Below are positions 21,965 through 33,426 of a stretch of DNA of 64,000 nt, piece by piece. Both the position numbers and the translations under genes were made by a program. The stretch lies in the NCBI GenBank assembly GCA_020543525.1, contig JAHYIO010000039.1, positions 930,001 through 994,000 of the forward strand. The letters run 5' to 3'. Positions within the stretch are counted from its first letter, which is position 1, and the number at the start of each line of letters is the position of its first letter. The DNA is from Coriolopsis trogii. Its lineage: Eukaryota > Basidiomycota > Agaricomycetes > Polyporales > Polyporaceae. The notes below the pieces were generated by a model, which was given only the letters and a program-made list of their open reading frames with translations, was not told where the DNA came from and did no database searches.

Positions 21965-24872
21965 CTACTCCTCGTTCTCCGAGTCCGAGACGTCGTCCTT
22001 CCGGCTCCGCTTGGTCCTCGTCGTCCGGCTACCCTGGTTCTGGCTCTTGCGCTTCGACAGGGTACTAGTACTGGCCTGTGTAGAAGCCGTACGCCCAGAC
22101 TGAGCGGCAGAGTCTGCAGTAGATGGGGTGTTAGTTGATGGACCTGCTTAATCATTCCCCTGAATTTGGCCTATACTCCTCGCCCTCGCGACATGAACGG
22201 AGGGGAGAGATGGAGGCAGTCCGCGCTTCGCTCGGGATGCCTGCTTTTGGGGCACCACGGGAGGGCTTGAGCCTTGCGATGCAATCTGAGAAGTCGACGA
22301 GCCTTGAGCCCTTCCCTTTCCCTTGGACTTCGCGCTCTGCGGGTTTTCGACTGGAGGTTATTTCGTGACTGGCCTGAGACTCTGCGGACCCTGGTCGAGC
22401 AGAATGTCCGCGTCTTCGTGATCCACGAGATACTGAAGGATCAGCCGTTGCATCGCTTCGTGAAGATGGTCGGGCTTGTATGCGCCCTCTGCCCACTCCC
22501 AGAACGCGTATTCTGCCTTGACGTGCTGGGTGATGTCGGATAGCAGGCGGGCAACATCGGTCATTGAGGGGAAGGGAGAAAACATGTTAAGCCAGAGAGG
22601 TTCAGCGTACTCCAGTATCTTGTTTCGGTCTTCGAGATCTTCCGGCGAATCGGAGATATAGTGACTAGCGAAGGCTTTCCAAGCGTGACGAAGGATTTTT
22701 GGGACAAATTTCTCCTTGTCCGCAGTCTTCGGCTTGACACGAACGAGGACCGAGAACATCGCCCACCATATCGACTCGGCGTCATGCTCCGGTCGATGGA
22801 AGAAGTCGGGATAATCGTGTGGCTTGATCCGATGATGGTTAGTTTCTCGAGGCTCACCCTTGTGTGTGGTGAGATACTTGACCCGTCCGGTCGGGCCGAT
22901 GCGTTTCTCGTCGTTGTACGATTCATGGAATACCTGGCCACGAGCCGCTATGTACAGCTCCAAAGCACGGCCTGTCAGTTCAGGCATGGGATCTGCCTGC
23001 AACGCCCATGCCGTGACGATGACTTGGCTACGGGCGACTGCTCGTGCTATGTACCTCGGGGTTCCCTACATCGTGATCATGAGCATCGATGTCGATGTGT
23101 GAGAAGAGCGATCCGCTTACAGTCCGATCCAGAAGCTCCTTCGGAGGGGTACCACTATTGTCGACAGCCTCCAGACTTGCGCTGTGATCAAGGTCTATCA
23201 TCAAACATGATGGATTGCACGACCTAGAAACCTACTCTTTATTACTCATCAAGCAGCAAGTACCGTACCTGGTTCCCTTCAGGATGTCTTGTACAAAGAG
23301 CGGGGGTTTCTCCATCACGCCACGATTAGGGAGAGGCTCCCAGTTCGGGTACATCAAGATATTGTAGATGCTCATGTCGCGATGAAGTATCGCACGTTGC
23401 AACAATAACGTGCGGTGCACTGTGCGGAGGCGTAAGCAAATACAACATGACGACACAAGCGCAACATACCTTCAAGAATGTCGTAGAATGCCTTCAGGAC
23501 GTCGTTCACGCTCTTGGCATCCAGTAGCGCTACGCCCGTGTCGATGAGTACCATCCGTCTCTTGCGACGGTAGTTGCTCGAAGTGTATGTTTGGCTGCCA
23601 CAGCTGATGGCTCGCCCTCCTACCTGTACGTTCTCCCAGCACTTGAGTCGCACAAGCCCATGAAGATCTCCTTCCTCGTGCGCCTTCTCCAACAGGTCCA
23701 CCTCCTCGAACCGCTTCCTCGAATTTTGGTAGTACTCCTTGATGATGACCCGCACGTTGTTCTTGTCGTACGCGCTCAACACCGTGGAACGTGAGCCCCA
23801 TGCGTCCCCGAGGTCCGAGATGAGCTGACCATCGTGGTACTCCTCCCCGTTGCACCGGATCAACCAGGTTATCGCGTGTTCGCTCCCACCAGGTACTGGT
23901 TGCCATAAAATCGACGGGTCGTCGAGGAAGTGGGTAGGGGGTGGGACGTAGAGAGAGTACAGATAAGAAGCAAGCGAGTCGAGGTTGTTCCAACACAGGT
24001 GCTTTGAGGCCAATGGTCCCGACGGCTCGGACAGGATGATCTGATAGTAGGACTGCTTCACGCTGAGGCACAGAAACGTGGGGCGATCTGGACGAGCCTG
24101 CTGATGACGATAGGCGTACGCGTATGCTTGGGCGTGCCCATGCGAGGGACTGGTCTTGACTTCACATAGAGACTCGATGAGATGGTATGGGACCCGCTTG
24201 TAGCCACCTGCGGGGTTTTTGAGTGCGTCGGGATTTACAACCGCCACTAGGTCAGGCTTGTCGTGGACCTCAACGTTGGGATCCGGGAATTCGGATGAGG
24301 TTCGGGTGTGAACATCGATGAAGACGAGGTGGCCAGAGACCCCGCTGGGTACGTGGAAGCGTCTACATGCATCAGCCTTCTGTTCATCTGACAAGCCATC
24401 TAAATCCATGTCAGGTGAGCATTTGATCTATTACAGGAGTAGAATGCCCCATACCGTAGATGATTTTGCTCATTTCGCTCAGGAATAACGTGAGATGAGG
24501 ATACTTGGTTACATCGAGTACGCCGTCGCGGCTAGTTATCTTAATGCCAGCCAGTGCTTTGCACATGTCTTGAGTCATCGCAGACTGGGGGAATCGTCGT
24601 CGCCAGAGATGCGCGTCGACGAAGTCGGGGACTACTTCGATGTGCAAAGCTTCTGGACGTTGAGAGATACCTTCCCGAGTAGGAGCAGAGGGATACTGTT
24701 TGATAGGAGATGATTTGGAGAATGTAAGAGATGGGTTACCGTTGCTCTCGTCAGCCTTCGACGTCCCAGAATCGCCATCGCCGCTCGTTCCGTCCAAGGG
24801 ACGGGACGGAGTGGTTGGACGCTCACTGGAGGACATGGTGGGACTGCGTGAGCTTGAGATCACAGCAGTCAT
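21965..24872 (-). CDS. FunK1-type fungal protein kinase
   Basis: Complete seven-exon gene, 866 aa: 24872-24455, 24399-23470, 23419-23269, 23223-23121, 23065-22390, 22350-22177, 22113-21965. All phases agree. FunK1 kinases are an expanded family in mushroom-forming fungi. Features: N-terminal FunK1 region (SRDGVLDVTKYPHLTLFLSE), a VIIKEYY lysine strand, catalytic loop HRDMSIYNIL (Asp about 464), a DFG-like MIDLDHSAS (Asp about 510) in which Phe-Gly is replaced, GTPRYIA in the activation segment, then ESIWWAMFSVLVRVKP and a low-complexity basic/acidic tail ending RSRKDDVSDSENEE. Without the last two introns (39 nt and 63 nt) the protein would end prematurely at 22358; the tail sequence supports splicing. 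Start ATG 24872 is the first in frame. Confidence 0.9.
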
Positions 24873-25873
24873 GTTCTTGGTTTTCTTATAGTCGCAAACG
24901 CAAGCCGGCCTTTGATGAGACCAATGAGGGACAGAGACGTCAGTAGGAAGGCAGTGGTTATGGATGTGGTTGGAGGACAAGCTATGATTGGTTGGACGCG
25001 TGCACCGCGGTTGATAAGCGCTCACTTCCTTTGTGTGACGAAGTTAGCGCGGCGTTTGTCCGTGTTCAAACGTTCAACGCTCTCTTTCACCCAGGGCTTC
25101 TCCCGCCACAACAACCGGATAGCTTACTAGACACGAGCAGGCAAGCCGCTGTCTGGCGGCATCAGGCTATGTCCTCCTAACAAGACTTGACGCCGGCCCT
25201 GAGAGCATCATCAGGTATTACTCGCCGGAGACGGCGACCTCCATCTACCAGTCATCCACAACGACCGGCTGCGGCTGACTCTAGTCGCTTTCTATGCGTA
25301 CGCCTTGACGAAACGCGATGAATGCATATCCACTATCATAATGATTTATTGCTCTAGGTTGATTGTGGCTTGTAGTCGTCGGCGAATCAGTGCGATCACA
25401 ACGCTTCGGCTTTGTGCCCCCAATACGGTCATCTATCTAGCCCTCCCGTTGCGCCTATTAACCCAAGGTATTCTCATGATGAATTCGTTCGGGACCAAAG
25501 ATGTACACAATGTCCTAAAGCACCAGTAAATCCATTCCTAGCTGCTGCGCTATGCAGTGACGGCGGCGGCAGCGTCTCCTCGCCACGCTCGGCATCGAGA
25601 ACAGAACGCACCCCGTCCACTCTCGCTCCACCCGCACTCACACGCACGTCCCTGTCGTCGTGCGTAGTCGTGCAGAGGCGCTCCGACCCAACCTAATACT
25701 TAAGTCACTCCACAAGCGGCATGAAACCCTGTAAACGATGCCAGTTCCCCAACGCGCGGCGCCGTAGGCTCTCCGATACCAACTTCACGTCTCGTCCTTC
25801 CGCTATCATCCACGTCGCCTACGTCCATCACGAACCACGAACCACGAATCACGAACCAAGCACCCAGCACCCA
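24873..25873. other. Gene-free intergenic region of 1 kb
   Basis: It lies between the divergent FunK1 kinase and second DUF6593 gene and must hold both promoters. A short tandem run of CACGAAC-like units (about 25826-25858) sits just upstream of the DUF6593 start. Confidence 0.5.
25826..25858 (+). repeat. Short imperfect tandem repeat (CACGAAC-type units)
   Basis: Four adjacent copies of a 7-9 bp unit (CACGAACCA and CACGAATCA forms) in the 5' leader of the second DUF6593 gene. Confidence 0.6.
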
Positions 25874-26633
25874 ATGGACGTCACCTTCCTCTCCGACAGC
25901 CCACTCAACTCGACCGTCATCGACCTCCAAGGCGGCGCGCACCTCTACGACATCACCACCAAGCACGAGTCCTGCTCCCCGGACCTGCGGAGCACGACGA
26001 CCGTGAGCCGGCCCAAAGGCGAGCTCGTCGCCGTCTGGGAGCGCGCCTACCACCGGGACGACGACCGGGTGACGTACCACGGCAAGATGCACACGCTCGC
26101 AGGCTGGCTGCCGAAGAAGAGCGTGCTCTCGAGGTGCGTTGACCGACCTCCTGAAACCGCGACTGCGTCAATGTCTGCGAGAGTGGCGGAGAGGGGATCT
26201 CGAGAACAGGTGGAGCTGAGCCTCTTGTAGGACGAGGATCCTGGTCGCACCGGACGGTCGGAGCTACCACTGGAAGCAGACGAGCAGCTGGGGACGCAAG
26301 ATCTTGAAGGCAAGTCGACGGCAGCCCGTTGGTCCAAGTCCGGCCCCGCACCTCGAGACTGACGCATAATGAACCTACACACAGCTCATACACCCAGAGA
26401 CACGGCAGACGGTAGCAGAAGCTCGCAGCGCACGTACTGGGTCTGGGTTCCTATCCGGGGACCGGAGGATGTGTCTCTCCGTTCATCCCGACGGTGCGCA
26501 CATCCTGGAGGACATCCTCGTCTCGTTCATCATATTGGAGGAGATCCAGAGGGAGCAGGCCATGGAGGCATCTCTTGATCGTAGCCGTGCATCAGGGGGT
26601 ATCGGTGGGGTAATAGCGGTACCAGTGGGTTGA
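25874..26633 (+). CDS. DUF6593 protein, copy 2 (contains a GC-AG intron)
   Basis: Exons 25874-26133, 26231-26309 and 26385-26633 (195 aa), phases 2 and 0 as in copies 1 and 3. Family marks: FLSDSPLNSTVID, LYDITTK, LVAVWER, APDGRSYHWK in exon 2, and a C-terminal exon with SVHPDGAHILEDILVSFIILEE. The first intron is 97 nt (GTGCGT...TTGTAG). The second, 26310-26384 (75 nt), starts GCAAGT and ends ACACAG, the standard GC-AG form; a GT-only gene finder would truncate the protein. Function unknown. Confidence 0.88.
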
Positions 26634-27090
26634 CTTCCCTTATCGCGCGCATTCCTGGCAGCCAGTTCCGGTTTTTCTGGAAAGGCTGAGGATGGGGATA
26701 TCACACTGACAGAGGGCCATACGGCGCTGTGATCGATACTTGAAACAAACAGCACTGCCAACTGCGCCATTCTTCGGGCGCATCGCAGCGAGCTCTTGGA
26801 TTCGAGACGACCACTGGTAGCGAGGTTATGAACGAGATCGGTATGTTGCACAAAATTCGATGAGTCTGAGTGCACTCACCTGATTCACATTTCGTCTCCC
26901 CCCGCGCCTTCCGCACTACACTTGGATGACATTCAAGTTCGGAGCCGTCAACAAAGAAGGTGGACCGAGGGGGCCTAAGCGGGAAAAGGGGTGAGACTTC
27001 GTGCAGCAGCCCTATATCGGGGACTGAGAGTACTAATTAGCAGCTTATCACTCATCCATAGAGGCGTACGTCGCTCACCTGGGCCTCTGG
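26634..27090. other. Gene-free spacer between convergent genes
   Basis: No gene or repeat recognised; 3' flanks of the DUF6593 and F-box genes. Confidence 0.5.
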
Positions 27091-28522
27091 TTATGTAAAC
27101 ATGTCGATGCGGCATGCGTGCTGCAAATTGAGACTCCCACCATCGATATAGTCGACGAACCCGATCTCCAAGTGGAATGGCGGGGCGAGCCGTGAGAGCG
27201 CTTTTTCCACACCCCGCGCGAAGAGCATGTCTAGCAATTCCCCACGGCTCAGGGAGTAGTAGTAGGTTCCGTCGGGACATATCGCTGGATCCCAGTGTAT
27301 GCGCACATGTGAGGACTTCTGAGCACTCCATACAGGAAGGAGCGAATATATCAATCTTGCATAGTGCGCGCTGGGATCGACGCGGTTGGTTTTTGTGTAC
27401 TGTTCTGGGGGTATTCTGATCGTGAGGGTGCGCAGGTCTTCCATTGCCAATATGGACGACACCAAACGCCCTGGAAGAATAGACAGAAGATCGAAGCTTG
27501 TGTCAGTTGTGTCGCGTACAGAGAGTATTTCACTACTTACGGTGTATGCCCCACGCCCGCATATGGATTGGCAGTTCGAGATGGCGGACTTGAACGCCGA
27601 AAGCACCCTGGGGAAAGACTTCAAGGAACTCGACTAGCCCGGTCTGGCAAGACGGTGCCATGTGTCAGATCTCGCAGACAAACGACAAAGAAGGTTGAGA
27701 CGTCAGTAAAAAACTCACACCAGATAGATGCAGATCCGTCAGGCTCGCACAACTCCATGATCTCTGGAGACTTTGCGCATACATCGAGGACGGCCCGTTG
27801 GGCGGCTCGTGTTCGCGAAGGTGTTGATCTTCATCTGCGAGGCCAGTGAGATGCAGATGAAGCTCTTTCAGGTCGCGCAGGGTCCATATGAGGCGGAAGG
27901 CTTCGTGGGCTCGTCGAGCGGTCGTCCTGAGGTGGAGAACAGCGATGTGCTTGTAGTGATAACGCATGAGGTGGTGGTATCTGGGAGGGTACGACCACCA
28001 ACAGATATCGCGCAGGGCGAGGACGCGCAGGTTTCGGAGGAGGCGCGAGAGTGGACTGTGAACTAACGACATGTATTTGGGCTGGCCTGCGGGGAGTTCG
28101 AGGAGTTGCAGGAATGTCGGGGTCCCGGCGCGGCGATCCTGGGCTTCAACCTCTTGCTCGACATGGAGTTCAAAGACGAGGTCCGCCAGGTGTGGTTTGG
28201 CAAGCATGAGAGGCAGAAGATGGTCGATGGCATGGCTGGAGGTCAAGACGAGCTGATAGAACAGGTTGCGGCGAGCGCGAGGATGGAAAGCACGGCAGAG
28301 GAGGGAACAGTGCCGGAGCGCCTGGCGGCTTGTGAGCCACGCTTGTCGGCGTGGGAGCAACTCGCGGTGTCTGAAATCGTCCGCAAAGCTCGTCCAGCAC
28401 TCGTCCATCACTCGCTCACATACCTCGATTGGCAGGACAGCGTCGTCCATCTTGCGGCACCCTGTCGGGGTAGTTGGTCTCTGCTTGGATGCAGCAACAA
28501 CTCCCTGGCGTATCGCCATCAT
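27091..28522 (-). CDS. F-box-like protein of a second family
   Basis: Exons 28522-27719, 27643-27541 and 27470-27091 (428 aa if started at 28522). The ATG at 28450 (MDDAVLPIEVCERVMDE) has the better initiation context and would place the F-box right at the N-terminus. The F-box-like segment LPIEVCERVMD...ALRHCSLLCRAFHPRAR is typical of polypore F-box proteins and differs from the three copies at 16-21 kb. Leucine-rich strands follow (LRNLRVLALRDI, LRDLKELHLHLTGL, VRHLELPIHMRAW). Introns are 75 nt (GTGAGT...GCCAG) and 70 nt (GTAAGT...TTCCAG). Substrate unknown. Confidence 0.8.
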
Positions 28523-28900
28523 GCCCAACTGTCAGTTCGTCGGAAAGGTGCGGGTACTCACAGGTACGTACGCTTGTATCAAAGGCCAATTGTCCGAGGC
28601 GCTGGACTGCCAGAGCTCCAGTCAGTACACAAGTCCTCTCACACGAACTCTCTACATACTCCCTCTTTACATCTCTCACAGACTCTCAGACATACCAACA
28701 GAATTTCACACAAAATTCCCCATCACGCGTATCTCCTACAACGCTTACGGTGCCGCCGGCCGGACTTGCGCCGGTGTCGCTGAGGGAGTCCAAGTAACCC
28801 TCAGTGAAGAATAGCATTACGTCCGAGTCACCTCGAACTCGGGCCGGAGAAACAGGAGACCTCGGTGCCGGTCTATATGCATTCGCACAGCTAAACGGAC
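28523..28900. other. Gene-free spacer
   Basis: Upstream region of the F-box gene and 3' flank of the F-box pseudogene; nothing else recognised. Confidence 0.5.
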
Positions 28901-30138
28901 CTAACTATCTTCTTCCAACGTCGCCTGCCGGGCCATCTCAACAACCAACTCCTCCTTCCGACCGAGGTCCTCAGGACCGACCCAACGCTTGAATGCGACC
29001 ACTTGTAGCGAGCGTACCAGTCGGAACGCATGGCGCGCGACCCGCGCCTTCACATTTGAATCTAGATCATCTACGATCCGGTCGATTTCAAAGCTAATGG
29101 AGAATCATTGGACCGCCTGCTCCCGTATGGCTCCAAGAAGACAATCCTGCAGGGATCAAGATGGAATTCAGGGCAGTGCGCAGTCAGTCCGCTTGCCAGA
29201 ACGGGAACCTGCTTGGACTCACGAGTATCTGCTCGAGCTCCTCACATGTATTATCGCGTGACCCTTCGTAGATACGGGGCTCAGAGAACGAAGGTTCGCA
29301 GCCTGCGCACTGAGCTGCAGTCCCTCGCAGAAATCATTCAATCCCCAGACCGGCTTCGATCTGACGTTTATCACCACAAGATGCACGGGGCGGAGCTCTG
29401 CCATGACTTCGTCGAAAAGTAGGGATTCATCCTGGGTAACATTCCCGATGTGGAGACTGCTGACGCGGTGAAGGCCGAGGATGTATGCTTCCCCGATGCT
29501 CCCCGTAAACTCCGTGAGCGTGCGCCACGCCGACTCGGAGGTTTGCAGATTGTGATGACGCCATGCAGTTAAGACTTCGCGTGAGGTGTATATGTCGCTC
29601 TCGCCCGATAAGATGGACAGGTGGGTGACGTTGGGCAGCGCAGCTACGTAGCGAGCGGTCACCGGGGACTTGATCACCCCCAATTTGGAAGATGCGCGAG
29701 TTGGGGTATATGGCGTACGGCTCAGAGTCGGGGGATGGGAGTGGTACAAGACGTCACATTTGAGTCGCTCCAGCATGGAAGATGAGTGTGCCAAGAGGTT
29801 GAGTGGACATGGGGAGACTCCTCCGGAAGCGCATAGCATTCTAACGCTCCGCAAACGTGAACGGGTGTTCTGGAGGAGATCGAGGGCATTGTCATCCGCT
29901 TCTTGGAGCTCGAGATGCTCTATAGACTCCAGTTGTGAGAAAGAGTGCAAGAGCATCGGATGAGACCCCAGGCAATGAACAACGCCGTTCTGGCATCTGA
30001 CTCGAGGGTTACGGGCTCCCGAAGCAGCGGCTTCGTACCTGCCGAATGATAAACTTGATTGACCTGAGCGATAGCTGACAGTGTATTGCGATCGCATAGA
30101 GACATGATGAGCAGGTCGTAGTTCAATGTTGCTCGCAT
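28901..30138 (-). pseudogene. Degenerate F-box/LRR-like paralogue
   Basis: Clear relative of the copies at 16-21 kb with multiple lesions. The start (MRATLNYDLLIMSLCDRNTLSA) is intact. After TALFI roughly 60 codons are missing relative to copy B and the frame shifts; similarity resumes at GSHPMLLHSFSQLESIEHLEL. A local out-of-frame stretch near 29690-29740 (should read SEPYAIYPNSRIF) and a single-base shift near 29280-29290 follow. In the last exon (about 29145-28901, after a GTGAGT...CTGCAG intron) the expected Arg codon of the ERFV-like motif is TGA at 29107-29105, consistent with CGA to TGA. Beyond it the frame stays open (VARHAFRLVRSLQVVAFKRW). Confidence 0.82.
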
Positions 30139-30946
30139 GGCGTCTCTGTTCTGATTCGTCGAAATCTTGGTGACCTGGGAGAGGTAGAGAGTTAGGGAGG
30201 CATGATACGATAGTATCATTCAGATGGATGAACCTTCCTTTTGTGCACGAGCACCAGTGAAACGGTGGCCAAGTGTACGTGGTTGTGGTTGGAGCTTGGG
30301 GGTGCAGTGGTACGTGGAAGCGACTCGGATGTGCAAGCGCTTCCACTTCGACTCCGCCGGGGTCTTCCGACCATCATTCATTCAATCCGAGTCGTTCCTC
30401 TCCGTACTTTACAATATATGATCCTGTTTGCAAGCTGGAGGGTCTACCTTCACCCACGGCCTCCGCAATCGTACCTTTGTTGCAAGTGGCAAATATTTGC
30501 CAGGTGCCCAGTTATGCTGCTACACGACACACAAATAAACATGCCCTGTACGACTCAACGCATGGACAACACCCGAGACTCAAAGATGCACGATGGTCAT
30601 CTAGTCATGATACTAAGCAGATGAAAGACGAACACGCTCTGCAATGTATGCACATACATTTCATACTTTTTGACAGATATTACCCACCAAGTGATCTCAG
30701 ACAGCAGAACCTACGAGAACCGAGAAAGTATCTGTAGTAAGCTCTGGTTACATATTCGCGGCTGCGGTCCGCCACGCGTTGGAAATGCATGACAAAATCT
30801 CTACCGCAGTGTCCTGATGTTGATTTCCTCCGCGAGCCTTGTTGACTCTCCAGTCTGGACAATGAAAACCATACGTATGTCAGATTAAGGCCGGCACGTC
30901 GCCCGCACGCTCCGCTTTCCTGCACATCTCACTATCAGCTCGGTCC
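30139..30946. other. Gene-free region
   Basis: Former promoter of the F-box pseudogene and 3' flank of DUF6593 copy 3. No supported gene. Confidence 0.5.
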
Positions 30947-31620
30947 TCAGCCTAGAGGGCCTACGGTCTGGGCGTCCATCGAACTGGACAGAGAGACGCC
31001 GACTTCCTTGCGCCGCCATTGCTCCAGGATGATGAAGGAAAAGAGGATGGCGTCAAGAATGTGTGCCGCAGGTGGATACACGTCAAGGCTCATCCGCCTT
31101 CCTGTGACAAGCCCCGGACGCCCGCTATAGGACCGCGCGACAACCTCGTTCATCTGGACGTCCACAAGCTGTGCAGAACACAAATGTCAGCAGAGCAAGT
31201 CGTGACTTCTCAAGCGATGGCGAAAGACGAACGGCGTACCTCAAAGAACGTCGGTCTTTCCATCCAATGATAGGTCTTCCCTTCTGGGCCCGTCAGGACG
31301 CGCACACTGGAAGGTAGGGACTGTTGAGTGAGCTCATATGGGGCGTTGCCCTTTCGAATGCGCTCCACTGACCTTGAGAACACGTTCTTTCTTGGAAGCC
31401 ACTTGCACAGCTTGGATTCGTGTCCACGGAGTGTGACGAGGTCGAAGTTCCACGATCGCTGCCTCCACACTGCAATCTCGGTGTCTAGGCTGTCGCGCAT
31501 GACCGTCGTTTCCTCTGTCGCACTGGTCTCTGTGGTCGAGATGGTGTAGATGGTGTCGTCCGTATCAGAATCGACGACTGTGGAGCGCAAGGGGTCGTCG
31601 CGGAGGAACGATATGTTCAT
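30947..31620 (-). CDS. DUF6593 protein, copy 3
   Basis: Exons 31620-31373, 31306-31240 and 31168-30947 (178 aa), phases 2 and 0, identical in layout to copies 1 and 2. Family marks: FLRDDPLRSTVVD at the N-terminus, TIYTIST, EIAVWRQR, GPEGKTYHWMERP in exon 2, and a C-terminal exon with SLDVYPPAAHILDAILFSFI. Introns are 66 nt (GTCAGT...TTCCAG) and 71 nt (GTACGC...GCACAG). Orientation is opposite to the other two copies. Function unknown. Confidence 0.87.
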
Positions 31621-33426
31621 GTACACGAAGTCCGACCGTGATGGTGTTCAGCAAAAACCTGCACTACTTGAGTGGCAGTGAATCGGCCACTGTGGTTGAC
31701 TCCGTTGTTCTCGATGGAGAAAGAAGGAACGGATAGTGCTGCATCTCGAGGCGTCTCGGATGGGTAACATCTGGGTGGGGCAGGTGATCATCTGAGACTA
31801 GGTTACGTACCTTTTCGTCGCAGCATGAGTCCATGTGATGCCGCCAGGCTGGCGTGCTGCAGGGGGATGATACTCTAACGCATTGACAAGACCTAACAAT
31901 GCTGAGCTCTAGCGCTGTGGTACGCGTCGTGAATTTGCGAAGCGTTCCACACGGCAACTTTTCTTCTGTACGTCGGGGGAACGCTTGAATCAAGAGACGG
32001 TGGCTCGACACGCAGGGCGACTGCGCACACGTGTTCGCCCATCAAACGCGAGCGGATTTACTGCGGCCTGCTGACATTCTGCGGTTTCTCGCCTAGTAAG
32101 CGCAACGTACGACGTGGGATGGTGCAGAGAAGCTTGAATACGATGCGAGCGACCACGACGCTTGCAATTCGTGGTTCGACTCGATGACTACTGGACAGTC
32201 TGAACCTGTCAAGTTTCCTGTATGCCCTAGTCGCGTCAGTGTGAGTAATCAGCTGCCCAGTACCTACTATGATATAGACAAACCTCCTGTTAACGTAAGG
32301 GCTTTGCCCTTGATATCTCCGGGGACTCGCGCGACTGTTTGAGCGGCGACTGTCGGAGTCCCATTCTAGGCAGCAATATTTCCTACTCCGTTGTACTGAT
32401 TAACCTCTCGGACCAGGCATAATTGTCGAAGAAACCTGTAGCTCGCGCGGTGTTCAACGCACCGTCAATTCCATTCACCAATAGACTCGAAAGGCGCATA
32501 GTTCACACGATTCACATTTACTGCCATAGAGCCCACTCGATGCTCTCCAGATGTCTTTTGATACTTCGATGATCAGTGTCATGCACTCATCTAGAGTGGC
32601 CGTGCTGTCATTGAACACCGGGTGGTACGTCCATGTGACTCTTTCTAGTCTAGATGGCTCTCTGTCCTTGATGTCTCTACTTTACAAGAGGCGGCGCGGT
32701 CCCCGTCCAGCGTCATCGACTCGTTGCCTATTGTTGTAGTCTGGAACACAAGGAACTGCACTGGGCAGTATAGCCTTGTGTAGCGCCATGCACGCCTGTT
32801 GAGCTCAACCGCATGACACTGGTCAGGCCGTGTCCACCTGACTATGAACACGATGCACCCGTCGAAGTCGATGCTTCTGTATGGGCGCGCGCGACCATGG
32901 GCAGGCGCACCGGTTGAACCGGCCAATATCTTCCTCCACGTGTTGGCGTTCGTTTCCGGATCCCCCGGATGTCATCCAACTGGACCGTCAATGTACATGG
33001 CAAATACTCGGGAGACTAGTCTAAATTGTTCGACTAAAGTCTATGGTTCTACTGTGCAGTTCTGTGTCTCCGTGAGTGGCCTGTAACGTTTCGCGGCTAC
33101 TCTGGGCAGATGGACCCTGAACCATGGATGCGCAGGCGTCTTAGATTCAAACGGACGGCTTCACTTTACAAGGACACAGCCTATGGTCCTCCTGCGCACA
33201 GCTATCTCACTGCCGTTGAGCCTGTTGTACTCGTGTCCTTCAAGGCAGAAACCTATATGATCACTCCCCGCCCAGCATCTTGCCTCGACCCCACCGACAG
33301 ATCACTCTCACACTTGCCCCCTGAACAGGAGACTAGGCAAAATCATCCAAGCTCCTCTTGCAAACTGGCGAGTCCCACTATCCTCCAGTGTCTTATATTC
33401 CTCTGAACCGTGTGGTCAGTCGTAGT
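31621..33426. other. Gene-free stretch of 1.8 kb
   Basis: Between divergent DUF6593 copy 3 and the HET gene. Around 32.55-33.1 kb there are short coding-like pieces on the plus strand (for example NTGWYVHVTLSSLDG), but no start, splice pattern or continuous frame. It may be a decayed gene. No repeat recognised. Confidence 0.45.

Noticed and set aside
22358..22496. FunK1 ending at the stop at 22358
   Set aside because: Downstream exons with a FunK1-like charged tail join in phase after removing two well-formed introns, so the longer model was kept.
30221..30737. Several plus-strand frames of 65-154 codons upstream of the F-box pseudogene
   Set aside because: Overlapping frames with no family resemblance or consistent exons.
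32100..32180. GGTTCGACTCG, resembling a tRNA B box
   Set aside because: No matching A box, acceptor stem or cloverleaf could be folded around it.
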